A stretch of 64,000 nucleotides of DNA from Streptomyces sp. RKAG293 (GCF_023701745.1 NZ_JAJOZB010000001.1:8293001-8357000), one strand, 5' to 3'. Positions 47,956 through 57,213 are shown, counted from the first letter of the stretch. Made by a program: numbers and translations. The notes: a model not told the origin generated them from the letters alone.

Positions 47956-50733
47956 TCATGGTTTCGTCCGGGCGTGTTCGTCCATCGCGGCCCACACCCG
48001 GTCCCGGGTGACCGGCATTTCGGTGAAGCGGATACCGGTGGCGTCGCGCAGCGCGTTCGCGAAGGCCGGGGCGACGGGGTTGAAGGGGCTCTCGCTCATC
48101 GACTTGGCGCCCAGCGGGCCGATCGCGTCCGACGTCTCCATGAAGTGGACCTCGGTGCGCGGGACGTCCGCGTACTGGGGCAGGCGGTAGCGGCGGAACG
48201 CGGCGGTGGTCACCTCCCCGCGCTCGTCCACCCGTACGGTCTCGAAGAGGGTGGCTCCCAGCGCCTGGGCCACCCCGCCCTCGACCTGGCCGCGGCACTG
48301 CATCGGGTTCATGACCTTGCCCGCGTCGGCCGCGTGCACGCTGCGCAGGATCTTCATCTCGCCCGTGCCCGGGTCGACGGCCAGCCGGAACCACTGCGCG
48401 TTGAAGGCGACCGAGCGCGGGGAGCCGCCCCAGTGGCCGTCCGCCGCGATCTCGTCGAGCCTGCCCTGGTCGTGCGCGGCCTCGTACAGCTCCTTGAGGG
48501 TGACGACGCGGCCCGCGCAGTCGAAGGACTCGGCCTGCAGCTTGCACAGATGCCGGGCCACGCCCGTGTGCCGGGCGGCGAAGCTCTGCAGGCGTTCCGC
48601 GAGCGAGTCGGCCGCCAGCATGACGGCCTTGCCCGCCACCACCGTGCCGGCCGAGCCGAACGCGCCGGTGTCGTGGCGGACGACGTCCGTGTCCGACTGG
48701 CGGACCGTGAGCCGGTCGACCGTGGTGTTCAGCGCCCCGGCGGTGATCTGTTTGTGGACGGTCGTGGTGCCGTTGCCGAACTCGGCCGTGCCCACCGCGA
48801 TGTCGTACGTGCCGTCGCGCAGCAGGCTGACCCGCGCGTCGGCGAAGTGGCCGCCCGGGGGGCCGGTCGCGATCATCGCGACCGCTGTGCCCGTCCCGGT
48901 GAGCCAGCCCTCCGGGACGTCCTCGTGGCTGCGGTCCTCGGCGATGGCCTTGCGGACGACCTCCATGCACTGCTTCATCCCGTACGAGGCGATGAAGAGG
49001 TCCTCCTCGTGGCCGATCGGGGTCACCATGTGGTCGCCGGGGCCGATGACGTTCTTCTCGCGCAGGACGAGCGGGTCCATGCCGAGCCGGACGGCGAGCT
49101 CGTCCATCACCGATTCGAGGGCGAAGAGGACCTGGCCCAGGCCGTAGCCGCGGAAGGCGCCCGCCGGTACACCGTTGGTGTAGACGGAGTACGCCTCCAC
49201 CTCCTTGTTCGGCGCCTTGTAGACGGCGAAGGACTCACCGACGCTGTGGAACATGACCGCCGGGCCGTGGTTGCCGTAGGCACCGGTGTTGGACACGACG
49301 CGGATGCGCAGCGCGGTGAGGGTGCCGTCGGCCTTGGCACCGATCTTGATGGTGACCTTGAAGGGGTGGCGGGTGGTGGCACCGTAGAACTGCTCGGCCC
49401 GGGTGAACTCGAGTTTCACCGGGCGCCGCAGCTTCAGGGCGGCGAGGACCACGATGTCCTCGGTGAGCATCTCCTGCTTGCCACCGAACCCGCCGCCCAC
49501 GCGGCCCGCGACGACGCGGACCTCGTCCTCGTTGAGGTCGTAGAGGGCGCACAGCGCCCGCCGGGTCAGGAACGGCGCCTGGGTGGAGGAGCGGACGGTG
49601 ATGCGCTCGCCGTCGCCCTCCTCCTTGGGCTCGAAGTACGCGACGCTGCCGTGGGTCTCCAGACTGGCGTGCTGCACGCGCTGGGTCTGGAAGGTCTCCT
49701 CGTGGACGACGTCCGCCTCCGCGTACCCCTTCGCCATGTCGCCGAGGGTGTTGTGGACCTCGCCGCACACGTTGTTCTCGGCGCGGAAGATGCCCGACTC
49801 GGGTCGCTTGAGGTGGATGACGGGGGCACCCGGCAGCATCGCCTGCTCCGGGTCGATCACGTACGGCAGTTCCTCGTACGTGACGACCACACGGCGGCAG
49901 CCCTCCTCGGCGGCCTGCTCGCTGTCGGCGACGACGGCCGCCACGCGCTGGCCGACGAAGCGGACCACGTCGTCCAGGACACGGGTGTCCATCGGGTCCT
50001 CGGTGGGGTGCTCGTGGCGGGCGCTGGAGTACAGCCGTTCGGGGGCGTCGTGGTGGGTGAGGACCGCGTGCACCCCGGGCGCCCGCAGGGCGTCGCTGGT
50101 GTCGATGGAGACGATCCGGGCGTGCGGATGCGGGGAGCGCAGCAGCTTCATGTGCAGCAGCCCGGGCACCTCCACGTCGAAGGTGTAGCGGGCCGTGCCG
50201 GTGACGACGAGGGGGCCGGCGGGGGCGCCCAGGGACTTGCCGACGGCCTGGCCCGCCTCGGGGCGCTCGGTGTGCTTGACCCCGCGCACCGCGTCCTCGA
50301 TGGCCCGGTAGCCCGTACAGCGGCAGATGTTGCCCTTGAAGGCGCGCGGCAGGTCGTCCAGCTTGCCGTCGTCGTGGACGGTGCCCTGCTCCGTCTGGAG
50401 GGCGGCCGTGGTCATCAGATAGCCCGCGGTGCAGAACCCGCACTGGAAGCCCTGCGCGTCCAGGAACTGCTGCTGGGCCGGGTGGAGTTCGCCGCCCCGG
50501 GCGGCGAGGCCCTCGACGGTGGTCACGCTCCGGCCCGCCGCCCGTACGGCCGGGTAGATGCAGCTGTGCACCGGCTCGCCGTCCACATGGACGGTGCACG
50601 CCCCGCAGTCACCGGCGTCGCAGCCCTTCTTCACCCCGAACCAGCCGCAGTCGCGCAGATAGGTGCGCAGGCACTGCCCGGCGCGGGGCTCGGCGTCGAA
50701 GGGCTGCTCATTGACCTGCATGAGAAAGCTCAT
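47956..50733 (-). CDS. Xanthine dehydrogenase, fused 2Fe-2S and molybdenum subunits
   Basis: A 925-residue molybdo-hydroxylase with its iron-sulfur part at the N-terminus. The first 2Fe-2S cluster is bound by Cys38, Cys43, Cys46 (GCDAGDCGACTVHVDG) and Cys58. The second is in QCGFCTAGYLM and ICRCTGYRAIED. From about residue 165 the molybdenum-binding part follows, with VGGGFGGKQEML, GAFRGYGLGQ, FGSAGTVVAGKA and the C-terminal GAKSMSESPFNPVAPAFANAL containing the likely catalytic Glu. The fusion of these two subunits is common in Streptomyces. It overlaps the FAD-subunit gene by four bases. Together they oxidise hypoxanthine or xanthine to urate; a divergent PucR regulator supports a purine role. 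Other N-heterocycles remain possible. Confidence 0.9.
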   Translation of the reverse strand: MSFLMQVNEQPFDAEPRAGQCLRTYLRDCGWFGVKKGCDAGDCGACTVHVDGEPVHSCIYPAVRAAGRSVTTVEGLAARGGELHPAQQQFLDAQGFQCGFCTAGYLMTTAALQTEQGTVHDDGKLDDLPRAFKGNICRCTGYRAIEDAVRGVKHTERPEAGQAVGKSLGAPAGPLVVTGTARYTFDVEVPGLLHMKLLRSPHPHARIVSIDTSDALRAPGVHAVLTHHDAPERLYSSARHEHPTEDPMDTRVLDDVVRFVGQRVAAVVADSEQAAEEGCRRVVVTYEELPYVIDPEQAMLPGAPVIHLKRPESGIFRAENNVCGEVHNTLGDMAKGYAEADVVHEETFQTQRVQHASLETHGSVAYFEPKEEGDGERITVRSSTQAPFLTRRALCALYDLNEDEVRVVAGRVGGGFGGKQEMLTEDIVVLAALKLRRPVKLEFTRAEQFYGATTRHPFKVTIKIGAKADGTLTALRIRVVSNTGAYGNHGPAVMFHSVGESFAVYKAPNKEVEAYSVYTNGVPAGAFRGYGLGQVLFALESVMDELAVRLGMDPLVLREKNVIGPGDHMVTPIGHEEDLFIASYGMKQCMEVVRKAIAEDRSHEDVPEGWLTGTGTAVAMIATGPPGGHFADARVSLLRDGTYDIAVGTAEFGNGTTTVHKQITAGALNTTVDRLTVRQSDTDVVRHDTGAFGSAGTVVAGKAVMLAADSLAERLQSFAARHTGVARHLCKLQAESFDCAGRVVTLKELYEAAHDQGRLDEIAADGHWGGSPRSVAFNAQWFRLAVDPGTGEMKILRSVHAADAGKVMNPMQCRGQVEGGVAQALGATLFETVRVDERGEVTTAAFRRYRLPQYADVPRTEVHFMETSDAIGPLGAKSMSESPFNPVAPAFANALRDATGIRFTEMPVTRDRVWAAMDEHARTKP

Positions 50734-51554
50734 CGCACACCGTCCCTGGTGAGTTCGCGCCGGATCTCCTCGGCGAGGCGGAAGCCCATGTGCCGGCGCC
50801 AGGCGGGCAGGCCATGGATGTCGTCGAACCAGTCGGCGTCCGTGACGGCGGACCCGATCGCGTCGCGCAGCTCGTCCTGGGACGGCGGCAGCGGGAACCA
50901 GAGCCGGAAGGGGCGCACGGTCGCGGCGGTGATCGTGACGGCCAGCGAGCCGTCCTGCGGATCGAGGGCGCCGATGACCAGCGCGCCGGACCGGCCGAGG
51001 CCGTACAGCGACGCCTGCCGGAAGGCGGTCGTCGAGGCGAGCGCACGGGCGGGGAGGGTGATCGAGCGGAGCAGTTCGCCCTCGCCGAGGTCCTTGCGGC
51101 CCGCCCCGGTGATGAAGTCCGCGACCTTGACGCGGCGCCGTGATCCGTCCTGGGCCTGCAGCAGGCACTCCCCGTCCAGCGCGGCGGTCAGGGAGATCAT
51201 CGGCCCGGCCGGCAGCCCGTTGCACAGGTTCCCGCCGACGGTGGCCATGTTCCAGATCTTGAACGACGCCAGAAACGCCCGGCAGCACTGTTCGAACAGT
51301 GGCGCCGCCACCGCCCCGAACCGCCGCCCGAAACGGGAGAGCTGGGTGATCGTGCAGGTCGCGGCGATCTCCAGCGAGCCGTCCGGCAGCTGCCGGAGCG
51401 GCTCCCAGCCCATCCGGCTCAGATCCACCAGCCGCCGCAGATGCGGCTGCGGCTCGGAGAACAGATACGTGCCTCCGCCGAGCCAGGCGTCACCGGGCCG
51501 CCAGGGTGCGGGCCGGCGGGCGTCCCGTACGTCCACCACCGTGTTCAGATCCAT
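50730..51554 (-). CDS. Xanthine dehydrogenase FAD-binding subunit
   Basis: A 274-residue FAD subunit (CoxM/XdhB-like). FAD-binding motifs are AWLGGGTYLFSE near the N-terminus and ATVGGNLCNGLPAGPMISLTAALD in the middle. The C-terminal CO-dehydrogenase flavoprotein domain has FITGAGRKDLGEGELLRSITLP. The ATG with GGAGCGC just upstream is chosen; an in-frame start 48 codons earlier reaches into the promoter region. It is first in the operon and passes electrons from the Mo/Fe-S subunit to NAD or another acceptor. Confidence 0.9.
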   Translation of the reverse strand: MDLNTVVDVRDARRPAPWRPGDAWLGGGTYLFSEPQPHLRRLVDLSRMGWEPLRQLPDGSLEIAATCTITQLSRFGRRFGAVAAPLFEQCCRAFLASFKIWNMATVGGNLCNGLPAGPMISLTAALDGECLLQAQDGSRRRVKVADFITGAGRKDLGEGELLRSITLPARALASTTAFRQASLYGLGRSGALVIGALDPQDGSLAVTITAATVRPFRLWFPLPPSQDELRDAIGSAVTDADWFDDIHGLPAWRRHMGFRLAEEIRRELTRDGVR

Positions 51555-51786
51555 GCGCTCCGCCACCGTTCTCGCCGGTTGATGCGGCCAGTGAAGCAAC
51601 GCGGAGGCGGCCCGCACGACTGGTGCCGGGCACGGAATATCCAGCATGGGACAGCCCGGGACTGGAGGATCAACCAAGAGGCTTACGTGCCGGTTCACCT
51701 TGCATTTACTATGCCTCTACTCGTACTCACCTGGTGGGTGGGAGATGCTGGGTGATGTGCCCGGCAGCCGCGCAAGGAGCCAGAGC

Positions 51787-53315
51787 ATGCACGTCGACCA
51801 TCTCCTCCAGCTCGAATCCCTCGATCTCACCCTCCTCTGGGGCGACGCCGCACTCCTCAAGCAGGAGATCAGCGGAGTGACGGCCACCGACCTGGAGGAC
51901 CCGGCCCGGTTTCTGCAACCGGGGGAGATCGTGCTCAGCGGACTGGTCTGGTGGAGCGCGGAGGGCGGCAGGGCCAAGGCCGACCGCTTCGTCTCCGCCC
52001 TGCGCACCTCGGGCGCGGCGGCGCTGCTGGCGGGGGAGGAGACGCACGGCGAGGTCCCGGGCCACGTTCTCGACGCGTGCCGCGAGCAGGGCATCGCGCT
52101 GCTCGCCGTCCCGGCCCGCACCAATTTCCGTGCCATCACCGAGGCCGTGTACCTCCGGCAGTGGGGCGACCTCAGCCGCCGCCCCTCTCCGCACTATCTG
52201 CTGCCGGAGAACGTGCGCCACGAGCTGAGCCATCTGCTCGCCCAGGACGCGTCCCCCGAAGAGCTGCTCGACCGGGCCTTCGCCCACCTCGGCGATCTGC
52301 CCTGCTACCTGGTCACCGCCACGGGCCGCACCATCGCCCGCACCCCGGCGGCCCCGGCCCTGCCGCCGCACCACCTCGCCGACAGCCTGCGGCGGGACGC
52401 CGGGATCAGCCTGCGCGTGAACTCGGAAACGTCCCCGTACGACACCTGGTATCTCCATCTGCCGGCGTCGGAGGGGCCCCGCCCCGGCTGCTGCACGAGA
52501 TCGCCGACGTCATCGCCCAGCACCACGACAACCTCGACCGCCCCCGTGCGGCCGCCCGGTCGTCCGCCGACGAGCTCGTCGCGCTGCTGGACGCGCCCGG
52601 CACCGACGCCCCGGGGCTGCGCGCCGCGCTGCGCACCTGCGGGCTGCCGGTCGAGGGCCCCTTCCTCGTCATCGCCGCGACGCTGAACTCGGGGCGCGGG
52701 GACTGGGCGGCGCGGGCGCTGGAGGAAGCGCTCGGCCATGCCGGCGACGGGCCGTTCGCCGTCGGACACCTCCCCGACGGCCAGGCCGTCGCCATCGCCG
52801 CCACCGCCGCCGCTCCCGGCGGCCCTGACGGCCGCGCCCGGCTGGCGGAGGTGTGGCCGGCGCTGCACGCCTGCAGTCCGCGCGTCGCGATCCACGCCGG
52901 GGTGAGCGCGCCCGCCGCGACGGCGGACGCCCTGGAGGGAGCCCTGGCCCAGGCCCGGTTCGCACTGACCGCGGCCAGGACCACCCACCCGCACGGCGCG
53001 CGGGTGACCGCCACCGACGACCTCACGACCCTGGACGCACTGCTCGCCGGGATACCCGCCGAGGTCCGCGCGGCGTACAGCTCCCGCATTCTCGGACCGC
53101 TGGCGGGGCACAACAACCCGCCGCACAGCGCGCTGCTGGAGACCCTGGAGACGTTCCTCGCCCACAACGGCTCCTGGGCGCGGGCCGCCGAGGCCCTGCA
53201 CCTGCACGTCAACACCGTCCACTACCGCATCCAGCGCATCGAAGGGATCACCGGCCGGGACCTCTCCCGCCTCGACCACCGTCTCGACCTGCGCGCCGCG
53301 CTGCTGTGCCGCTGA
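51787..53315 (+). CDS. PucR-family purine catabolism regulator (frameshifted)
   Basis: The gene spans about 510 codons but is split by a frameshift at the four-G run 52473-52476. The first part (MHVDHLLQLESLDLTLLWG, VTATDLEDPARFLQPGEIVLSGLVWWS) is the PucR N-terminal ligand-sensing domain. The second part carries a GGDEF-like CdaR middle region and the C-terminal PucR helix-turn-helix (FLAHNGSWARAAEALHLHVNTVHYRIQRIEGITGRDLS). Adding one G joins GPAPP-type sequence into LLHEIADVIAQHHDNLDRPRAA. AAGGAG lies seven bases before the ATG. It is divergent from the XDH genes and should control purine use. The frameshift may be an assembly error. Confidence 0.85.
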
Positions 53316-53350
53316 GGGCCCACCCGCTCACGCTTCCCGTGGCGACCCTT

Positions 53351-53395
53351 CACCCGCGGGCCCATCACCCGCGGGCCCTTCACCCGCGGGCCCTT
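53351..53395. repeat. Three tandem 15-base repeats
   Basis: Three consecutive copies of CACCCGCGGGCCCTT (the first with one change) lie between the convergent PucR and TOBE genes. Each unit holds the self-complementary CCCGCGGG and GGGCCC. The array may act as terminator, but it also looks like a slippage expansion. Confidence 0.75.
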
Positions 53396-53420
53396 CGCGT
53401 GGTGACCGCCGGCCGTCGGT

Positions 53421-53816
53421 TCAGGGCTTGTCGATGTGCACGTCGGTCGACTTCACCCGGGCGGTGACGGTCACCCCGACCGCCAGCCCCAGCTCCTCCA
53501 CGGCCTCCCGCGTCACCACCGACACGATCCGGTGCGGCCCGGCCTGCATCTCCACCTGAGCGGCCACATCGTCGAGCGTCACGCCCGTCACGATCCCGCT
53601 GAACGCGTTCCGCAGGGACGTCGCGACCGCGTCGGGCCCGGTCGGAACCCCGGCGGCACGCTCCTTGGCGAACGCGGCCAGGCTCACCCCGTCGATGACC
53701 CGGTTCCCCGGGCCGTGCCGGTCCATCCGGATATGGCCACCGTCGGCCCACCGCCGGACCGTCTCGGGACTCACACCCAGCACTCTCGCTGCCTGGCCAA
53801 TGCTGTAGGACGACAC
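53421..53816 (-). CDS. Helix-turn-helix and TOBE-domain (molybdate-binding-like) regulator
   Basis: A 131-residue two-domain protein. An excisionase/MerR-like HTH at the N-terminus (SYSIGQAARVLGVSPETVRRWADGGHIRMDRHGPGNRVIDG) is followed by a TOBE/MopI-type domain (SLRNAFSGIVTGVTLDDVAAQVEMQAGPHRIVSVVTREAVEELGLAVGVTVTARVKSTDVHI). TOBE domains bind molybdate or tungstate; HTH-TOBE proteins are proposed molybdate-responsive regulators. Its place near a molybdenum enzyme fits. The start is a GTG with GGAGG only one base away, so initiation may be leaderless; TATCGT lies just upstream. Binding of molybdate is inferred. Confidence 0.83.
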   Translation of the reverse strand: MSSYSIGQAARVLGVSPETVRRWADGGHIRMDRHGPGNRVIDGVSLAAFAKERAAGVPTGPDAVATSLRNAFSGIVTGVTLDDVAAQVEMQAGPHRIVSVVTREAVEELGLAVGVTVTARVKSTDVHIDKP

Positions 53817-54024
53817 CTCCGCACGATACCCGTGCGCCGCGCGCCGGCGGCCTCCGCTTCGCGGGAGCACGGACGCGCCACGGCACGGCCAACTTCGGCG
53901 GCAGCACCGGCAGGTGTGTACGTTGGCCCAGTCCAAACGGCTCACTTCGCTCCGAGATCCGGACATCGGTGCCGTACGACGGGGCAGCAAACACCTCAGC
54001 AGCTCTCTACGCAGGAGAATCCGC

Positions 54025-55254
54025 ATGACGACCGTCGAGGACCACGAGCAGACGCTGCCCGGGGCCGGTGCGCGAACCGCGCCGGGCGAGCTGTCGTACG
54101 CGGAGCGGAAGCAGCGGATACGGCGCCGGCTGGAGCGGCTGATCGGCATCGCGGCGACCGAGAACAACGCCCTGGTGCCGCTGCGCAACGGCGACGAGAT
54201 CTTCGCGGCCATGCTGGAGAGCATCCGGACGGCGCGCTACACGGTCGACATGATGACCTTCGTCTACTGGCGCGGTGCGATCGCCCGGGAGTTCGCCGCC
54301 GCGCTCGCCGGCCGGGCCCGCGAGGGAGTGCGGGTCCGGCTGCTGCTGGACGGCTTCGGCAGCCGGCTCATCGAGCAGGAACTGCTGGACGAGATGGAGC
54401 AGGCCGGCGTGCAGGTCGCCTGGTTCCGCAAGCCGCTGTGGCTCTCACCGCTCAAGCAGAACCACCGCTGCCACCGCAAGGTCCTGGTCGTCGACGAGTC
54501 GACCGGGTACACCGGCGGTGTGGGCATCGCCGAGGAGTGGTGCGGCGACGCCCGCGACGAGAAGGAGTGGCGCGACACCCATGTGCAGGTGCGCGGCCCG
54601 GCGGTGGACGGCATCGCGGCGGCGTTCGCCCAGAACTGGGCCGAGTGCCACGCCGACCTCTTCGACGACCGTGACCGCTTCATCGAACACACCCCGCAGG
54701 GCGACGCGATCGTCCAGGTGGTGCGCGGCTCCGCCAGCTTCGGCTGGCAGGACATGCAGACCCTGATCCGGGTGGTCATCGAGTCCGCCCAGGAACGCCT
54801 GCGCCTGGCCACCGCGTACTTCGCACCCGACGCCTACTTCATCCATCTGCTGTGCGAGGCGGCCCGGCGCGGGGTGGAGGTGGAGATCCTGCTGCCGGGA
54901 CCGCACACCGACAAGCGGGTGTGCCAGCTGGCGGGGCAGAACTTCTACGAGGAACTGGTCGCGGCCGGAGTGAAGATCTGGCAGTACCAGCCGACGATGA
55001 TGCACGCCAAGGTGATCACCATCGACCATGTGGCCTCGCTCATCGGGTCCACGAACTTCAACCGCCGCTCGCTGGACCATGACGAAGAGGTCATGCTGGC
55101 CGTTCTCGACGAGACCTTCACCGCCACCCTCGACGGGCACTTCGAGGAGGACCGGGCGGTCAGCGAACTGATCGAGTCCGGCTCGTGGAACCGGCGTTCC
55201 TCCCTGCAGCGGCTCCAGGAAGTCGCGGTCATCCCGATCCGGCGTTTCCTGTGA
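54025..55254 (+). CDS. Phospholipase D-superfamily protein, cardiolipin synthase-like
   Basis: A 409-residue protein with two HKD-type catalytic motifs: HRKVLVVDESTGYTGGVGIAEEW at about residue 155 and HAKVITIDHVASLIGSTNFNRRS at about residue 330. The layout matches bacterial cardiolipin synthase (PLD type), but no N-terminal membrane helices are present; the start is a charged helix (ELSYAERKQRIRRRLERLIG). It may therefore act at the membrane surface or on other phosphodiesters. AGGAGA lies seven bases before the ATG. Its 3' end overlaps the convergent STAS gene by 26 bases. Confidence 0.88.
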   Translation: MTTVEDHEQTLPGAGARTAPGELSYAERKQRIRRRLERLIGIAATENNALVPLRNGDEIFAAMLESIRTARYTVDMMTFVYWRGAIAREFAAALAGRAREGVRVRLLLDGFGSRLIEQELLDEMEQAGVQVAWFRKPLWLSPLKQNHRCHRKVLVVDESTGYTGGVGIAEEWCGDARDEKEWRDTHVQVRGPAVDGIAAAFAQNWAECHADLFDDRDRFIEHTPQGDAIVQVVRGSASFGWQDMQTLIRVVIESAQERLRLATAYFAPDAYFIHLLCEAARRGVEVEILLPGPHTDKRVCQLAGQNFYEELVAAGVKIWQYQPTMMHAKVITIDHVASLIGSTNFNRRSLDHDEEVMLAVLDETFTATLDGHFEEDRAVSELIESGSWNRRSSLQRLQEVAVIPIRRFL

Positions 55255-55618
55255 TGCCGGTGGCGCCGGGAGGCAGCAGGAGGCCGGCGGCCTCCTCGAC
55301 GCCTTCGGTCAGCGTGAGGACCTGGTCGGCGCCGGTGAGTTCGAGGGTGCGCAGCAGCTGATCGCTCGGCGCGGCCAGGACGAGGGAGCCGCCGCGGTCG
55401 TCCAGGGTCTGCCGCAGGGTGAGCAGCAGCCCCAGTCCCCGTGAATCGCAGAAACTGAGTTGGCCGCAGTCCAGGATCAGCCGCACCTGGCCGGTGTCCA
55501 GCACCGATGCGGTGGCATCGGCCAGCACCTGCTCGCTGTCCAGGTCCAGTTCACCGACGACCGCCAGGACGGCCACGCCGTCATGACGGTGTATCCGTCG
55601 CGCCTGCAAGCGCGTCAT
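55229..55618 (-). CDS. STAS-domain anti-sigma factor antagonist
   Basis: A 129-residue RsbV/SpoIIAA-like protein. The STAS domain (about residues 10-105) includes GVAVLAVVGELDLDSEQVLADAT, VRLILDCGQLSFCDSRGLGLLLTLR and LVLAAPSDQLLRTLELTGADQVL. The CDSRGL motif holds the Ser expected to be phosphorylated by an RsbW-like kinase, unlike the STAS protein at 40009. GGGAG lies before the ATG. No anti-sigma kinase or sigma gene is adjacent. Confidence 0.9.
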   Translation of the reverse strand: MTRLQARRIHRHDGVAVLAVVGELDLDSEQVLADATASVLDTGQVRLILDCGQLSFCDSRGLGLLLTLRQTLDDRGGSLVLAAPSDQLLRTLELTGADQVLTLTEGVEEAAGLLLPPGATGITGNAGSG

Positions 55619-55854
55619 GGAGCACTCCCACTCGAAGATCGACTGCCCCGTGCCGTCATTCTGCCAGGGCGGTCCGCCTCCGGTCAGGCGCTTCGCACAC
55701 TTGTGCCCTCGCGTGCCGATGGAACCCGGCCGGACCAGCAAAACAGGACCGGCGCCGGGGAGTGGGTTGGAGTGGTGAGTGGCCCTCCGGCCCGCCGGGA
55801 GCCTTTCCCGGAGCACGTCCCGGAACAGTTCCAGAGCACATCCGAGGAGAAGCG

Positions 55855-56004
55855 ATGATCACCATCGTGTGTCACTGCGGCGACAACATCGGCGTCCCGA
55901 GCGGGGGCGAAGCCGACCAGGACGAGTGGCAGATCTACCACGGCGACGACGACGGCCGGCCGACGGCCTGCCCGCTCGACGCCGAGGGGGAAATGCGCGG
56001 CTAG
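55855..56004 (+). CDS. Small Cys-containing hypothetical protein (49 residues)
   Basis: A 49-residue open frame with GAGGAG five bases before the ATG. It begins MITIVCHCGDNIGVPSGGE, followed by an acidic WQIYHGDDDGRP, then TACPLD. The CxC near the start and the later Cys could form a small metal site. Codon use is like neighbouring genes. Its stop overlaps that of the convergent glycosylase gene by four bases. I do not recognise the family, but the strong start signal supports translation. Confidence 0.6.
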   Translation: MITIVCHCGDNIGVPSGGEADQDEWQIYHGDDDGRPTACPLDAEGEMRG

Positions 56005-56591
56005 CGCGACGTGGGCCGGCCCTGGGCCGTGCACGTGGTGGCGTGGTCGTTCACGACGCCGACCGCCTGGAGGTAGGCATAGGTGATGGTGGTGCCGACG
56101 AAGGTGAAGCCACGCCGCTTCAGGTCCTTGCTCAGCCGGTCGGAGAGATCGGTGCGCGCGGGCAGTGGATCCGTCGGCCGGGGACGGTTCACCACGGGTG
56201 TGCCGTCGACCCACTGCCAGAGGTAGGTGTCGAAGGAGCCGAACTCCTCGCGCGTCGCGATGAAGGCGCGGGCGTTCTTCACCGTGGAGGCGACCTTGAG
56301 CCGGTTGCGGACGATGCCCGCATCGGTCAGCAGATCGTCCAGTTTGGCCTGCTCGTACCGGACGATCTTCCGGTAGTCGAAGCCGTCGAGGGCCTTGCGG
56401 TAGTTCTCGCGCTTGTTGAGCACCGTGGACCAGGACAGACCCGCCTGGGCGCCTTCCAGGAGCAGCAGCTCGAACAGGTAGGCGTCGTCATGGGACGGGA
56501 CGCCCCATTCGGTGTCGTGATAGTCGGCCATGAGCTCGGAGCCTTCGGCCCAGGCGCAACGGGTCACGGTACCGGCGGTCGCTGCGCTCAC
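56001..56591 (-). CDS. tag: DNA-3-methyladenine glycosylase I
   Basis: A 196-residue base-excision repair glycosylase that removes 3-methyladenine. Family signatures are RCAWAEGSELMADYHDTEWGVPSHDD at the N-terminus (zinc-ligand Cys and His), LFELLLLEGAQAGLSWSTVLNKRENYRKAL (catalytic Glu and Trp) and FVGTTITYAYLQAVGVVNDHATTC at the C-terminus (second zinc His and Cys). GTG with GAGGA eight bases upstream fits the usual length; longer in-frame starts reach into a hairpin region. It is divergent from the AraC-type gene. Confidence 0.95.
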   Translation of the reverse strand: MSAATAGTVTRCAWAEGSELMADYHDTEWGVPSHDDAYLFELLLLEGAQAGLSWSTVLNKRENYRKALDGFDYRKIVRYEQAKLDDLLTDAGIVRNRLKVASTVKNARAFIATREEFGSFDTYLWQWVDGTPVVNRPRPTDPLPARTDLSDRLSKDLKRRGFTFVGTTITYAYLQAVGVVNDHATTCTAQGRPTSR

Positions 56592-56648
56592 GGGCTGTCC
56601 TCGGGGCTGCTGGGTCGGGCAGGGCATGTCGGGCCGGCATACTGGCTC

Positions 56649-56686
56649 GGCGGCCGCCCCGGAACCGCCGGCCCGGGGCGGCCGCC
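56649..56686. other. Strong hairpin in a divergent promoter region
   Basis: GGCGGCCGCCCCGG at 56649-56662 pairs perfectly with 56673-56686 around a ten-base loop. It lies 58-95 bases upstream of tag and 135-172 bases upstream of the AraC-type gene. That is an odd position for a terminator, because both genes point away. It could insulate the two promoters or fold in a leader RNA. Confidence 0.6.
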
Positions 56687-56820
56687 GGTGATCCGGATAC
56701 ACCGGATGCTACTGCGGGGCACTGACACTCCTGGGTGCGCGACACCGCGCCATGAGGAGGTGACGCGGACGAGCCGCCGGATCTTCTCCGGACGGCGCGG
56801 AACCGTGGTGTGATGGCGCC

Positions 56821-57213
56821 GTGAGCAGCGCCGTAGAAGAGAGCAACCGCCGGATGCTTCGGGCCAGGGACGCGATGGACCGGGCCTACGCGCAGCCGCT
56901 CGACGTCCCGGCCCTGGCCCGGATCGCCCATGTGTCGCAGGCCCACTTCGCCCGCACCTTCCGGGCCACGTTCGGCGAGACGCCGCACCGCTATCTGCAG
57001 CGCCGCCGTGTCGAGCGCGCGATGTTCCTGCTGCGGGAGACCGACCACAGCGTGACGGACATCTGCTTCGAGGTCGGTTTCGGCAGCCCGGGGACCTTCA
57101 GCCGCACGTTCCGCGACATCGTCGGCCGGTCCCCGAGGACGTACCGCAAGGAGGCGGCGGCCGCGAACGTACCGACGTGTTTCACGATGGCGTGGACGCG
57201 ACCGAGCGCCTGA
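56821..57213 (+). CDS. AraC-family transcriptional regulator, DNA-binding domain only
   Basis: A 130-residue protein made almost entirely of an AraC/XylS double HTH (LDVPALARIAHVSQAHFARTFRATFGETPHRYLQRRRVERAMFLLRETDHSVTDICFEVGFGSPGTFSRTFRDIVGRSPRTYRK). There is no ligand-binding domain. The GTG start lacks a clear ribosome-binding site. The VOC gene begins 86 bases downstream on the same strand. Small AraC proteins next to a VOC protein are a recurrent pairing in actinobacteria, so the VOC protein may be target or partner. Confidence 0.88.
   Translation: MSSAVEESNRRMLRARDAMDRAYAQPLDVPALARIAHVSQAHFARTFRATFGETPHRYLQRRRVERAMFLLRETDHSVTDICFEVGFGSPGTFSRTFRDIVGRSPRTYRKEAAAANVPTCFTMAWTRPSA

Noticed and set aside
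47860..51582. 1240-codon open frame on the plus strand
   Set aside because: It is antisense to the xanthine dehydrogenase genes, which have full cofactor motifs. It has no recognisable domain.
53351..53395. Possible CRISPR-like array
   Set aside because: The three 15-base units are directly adjacent with no spacers and there are no cas genes nearby.
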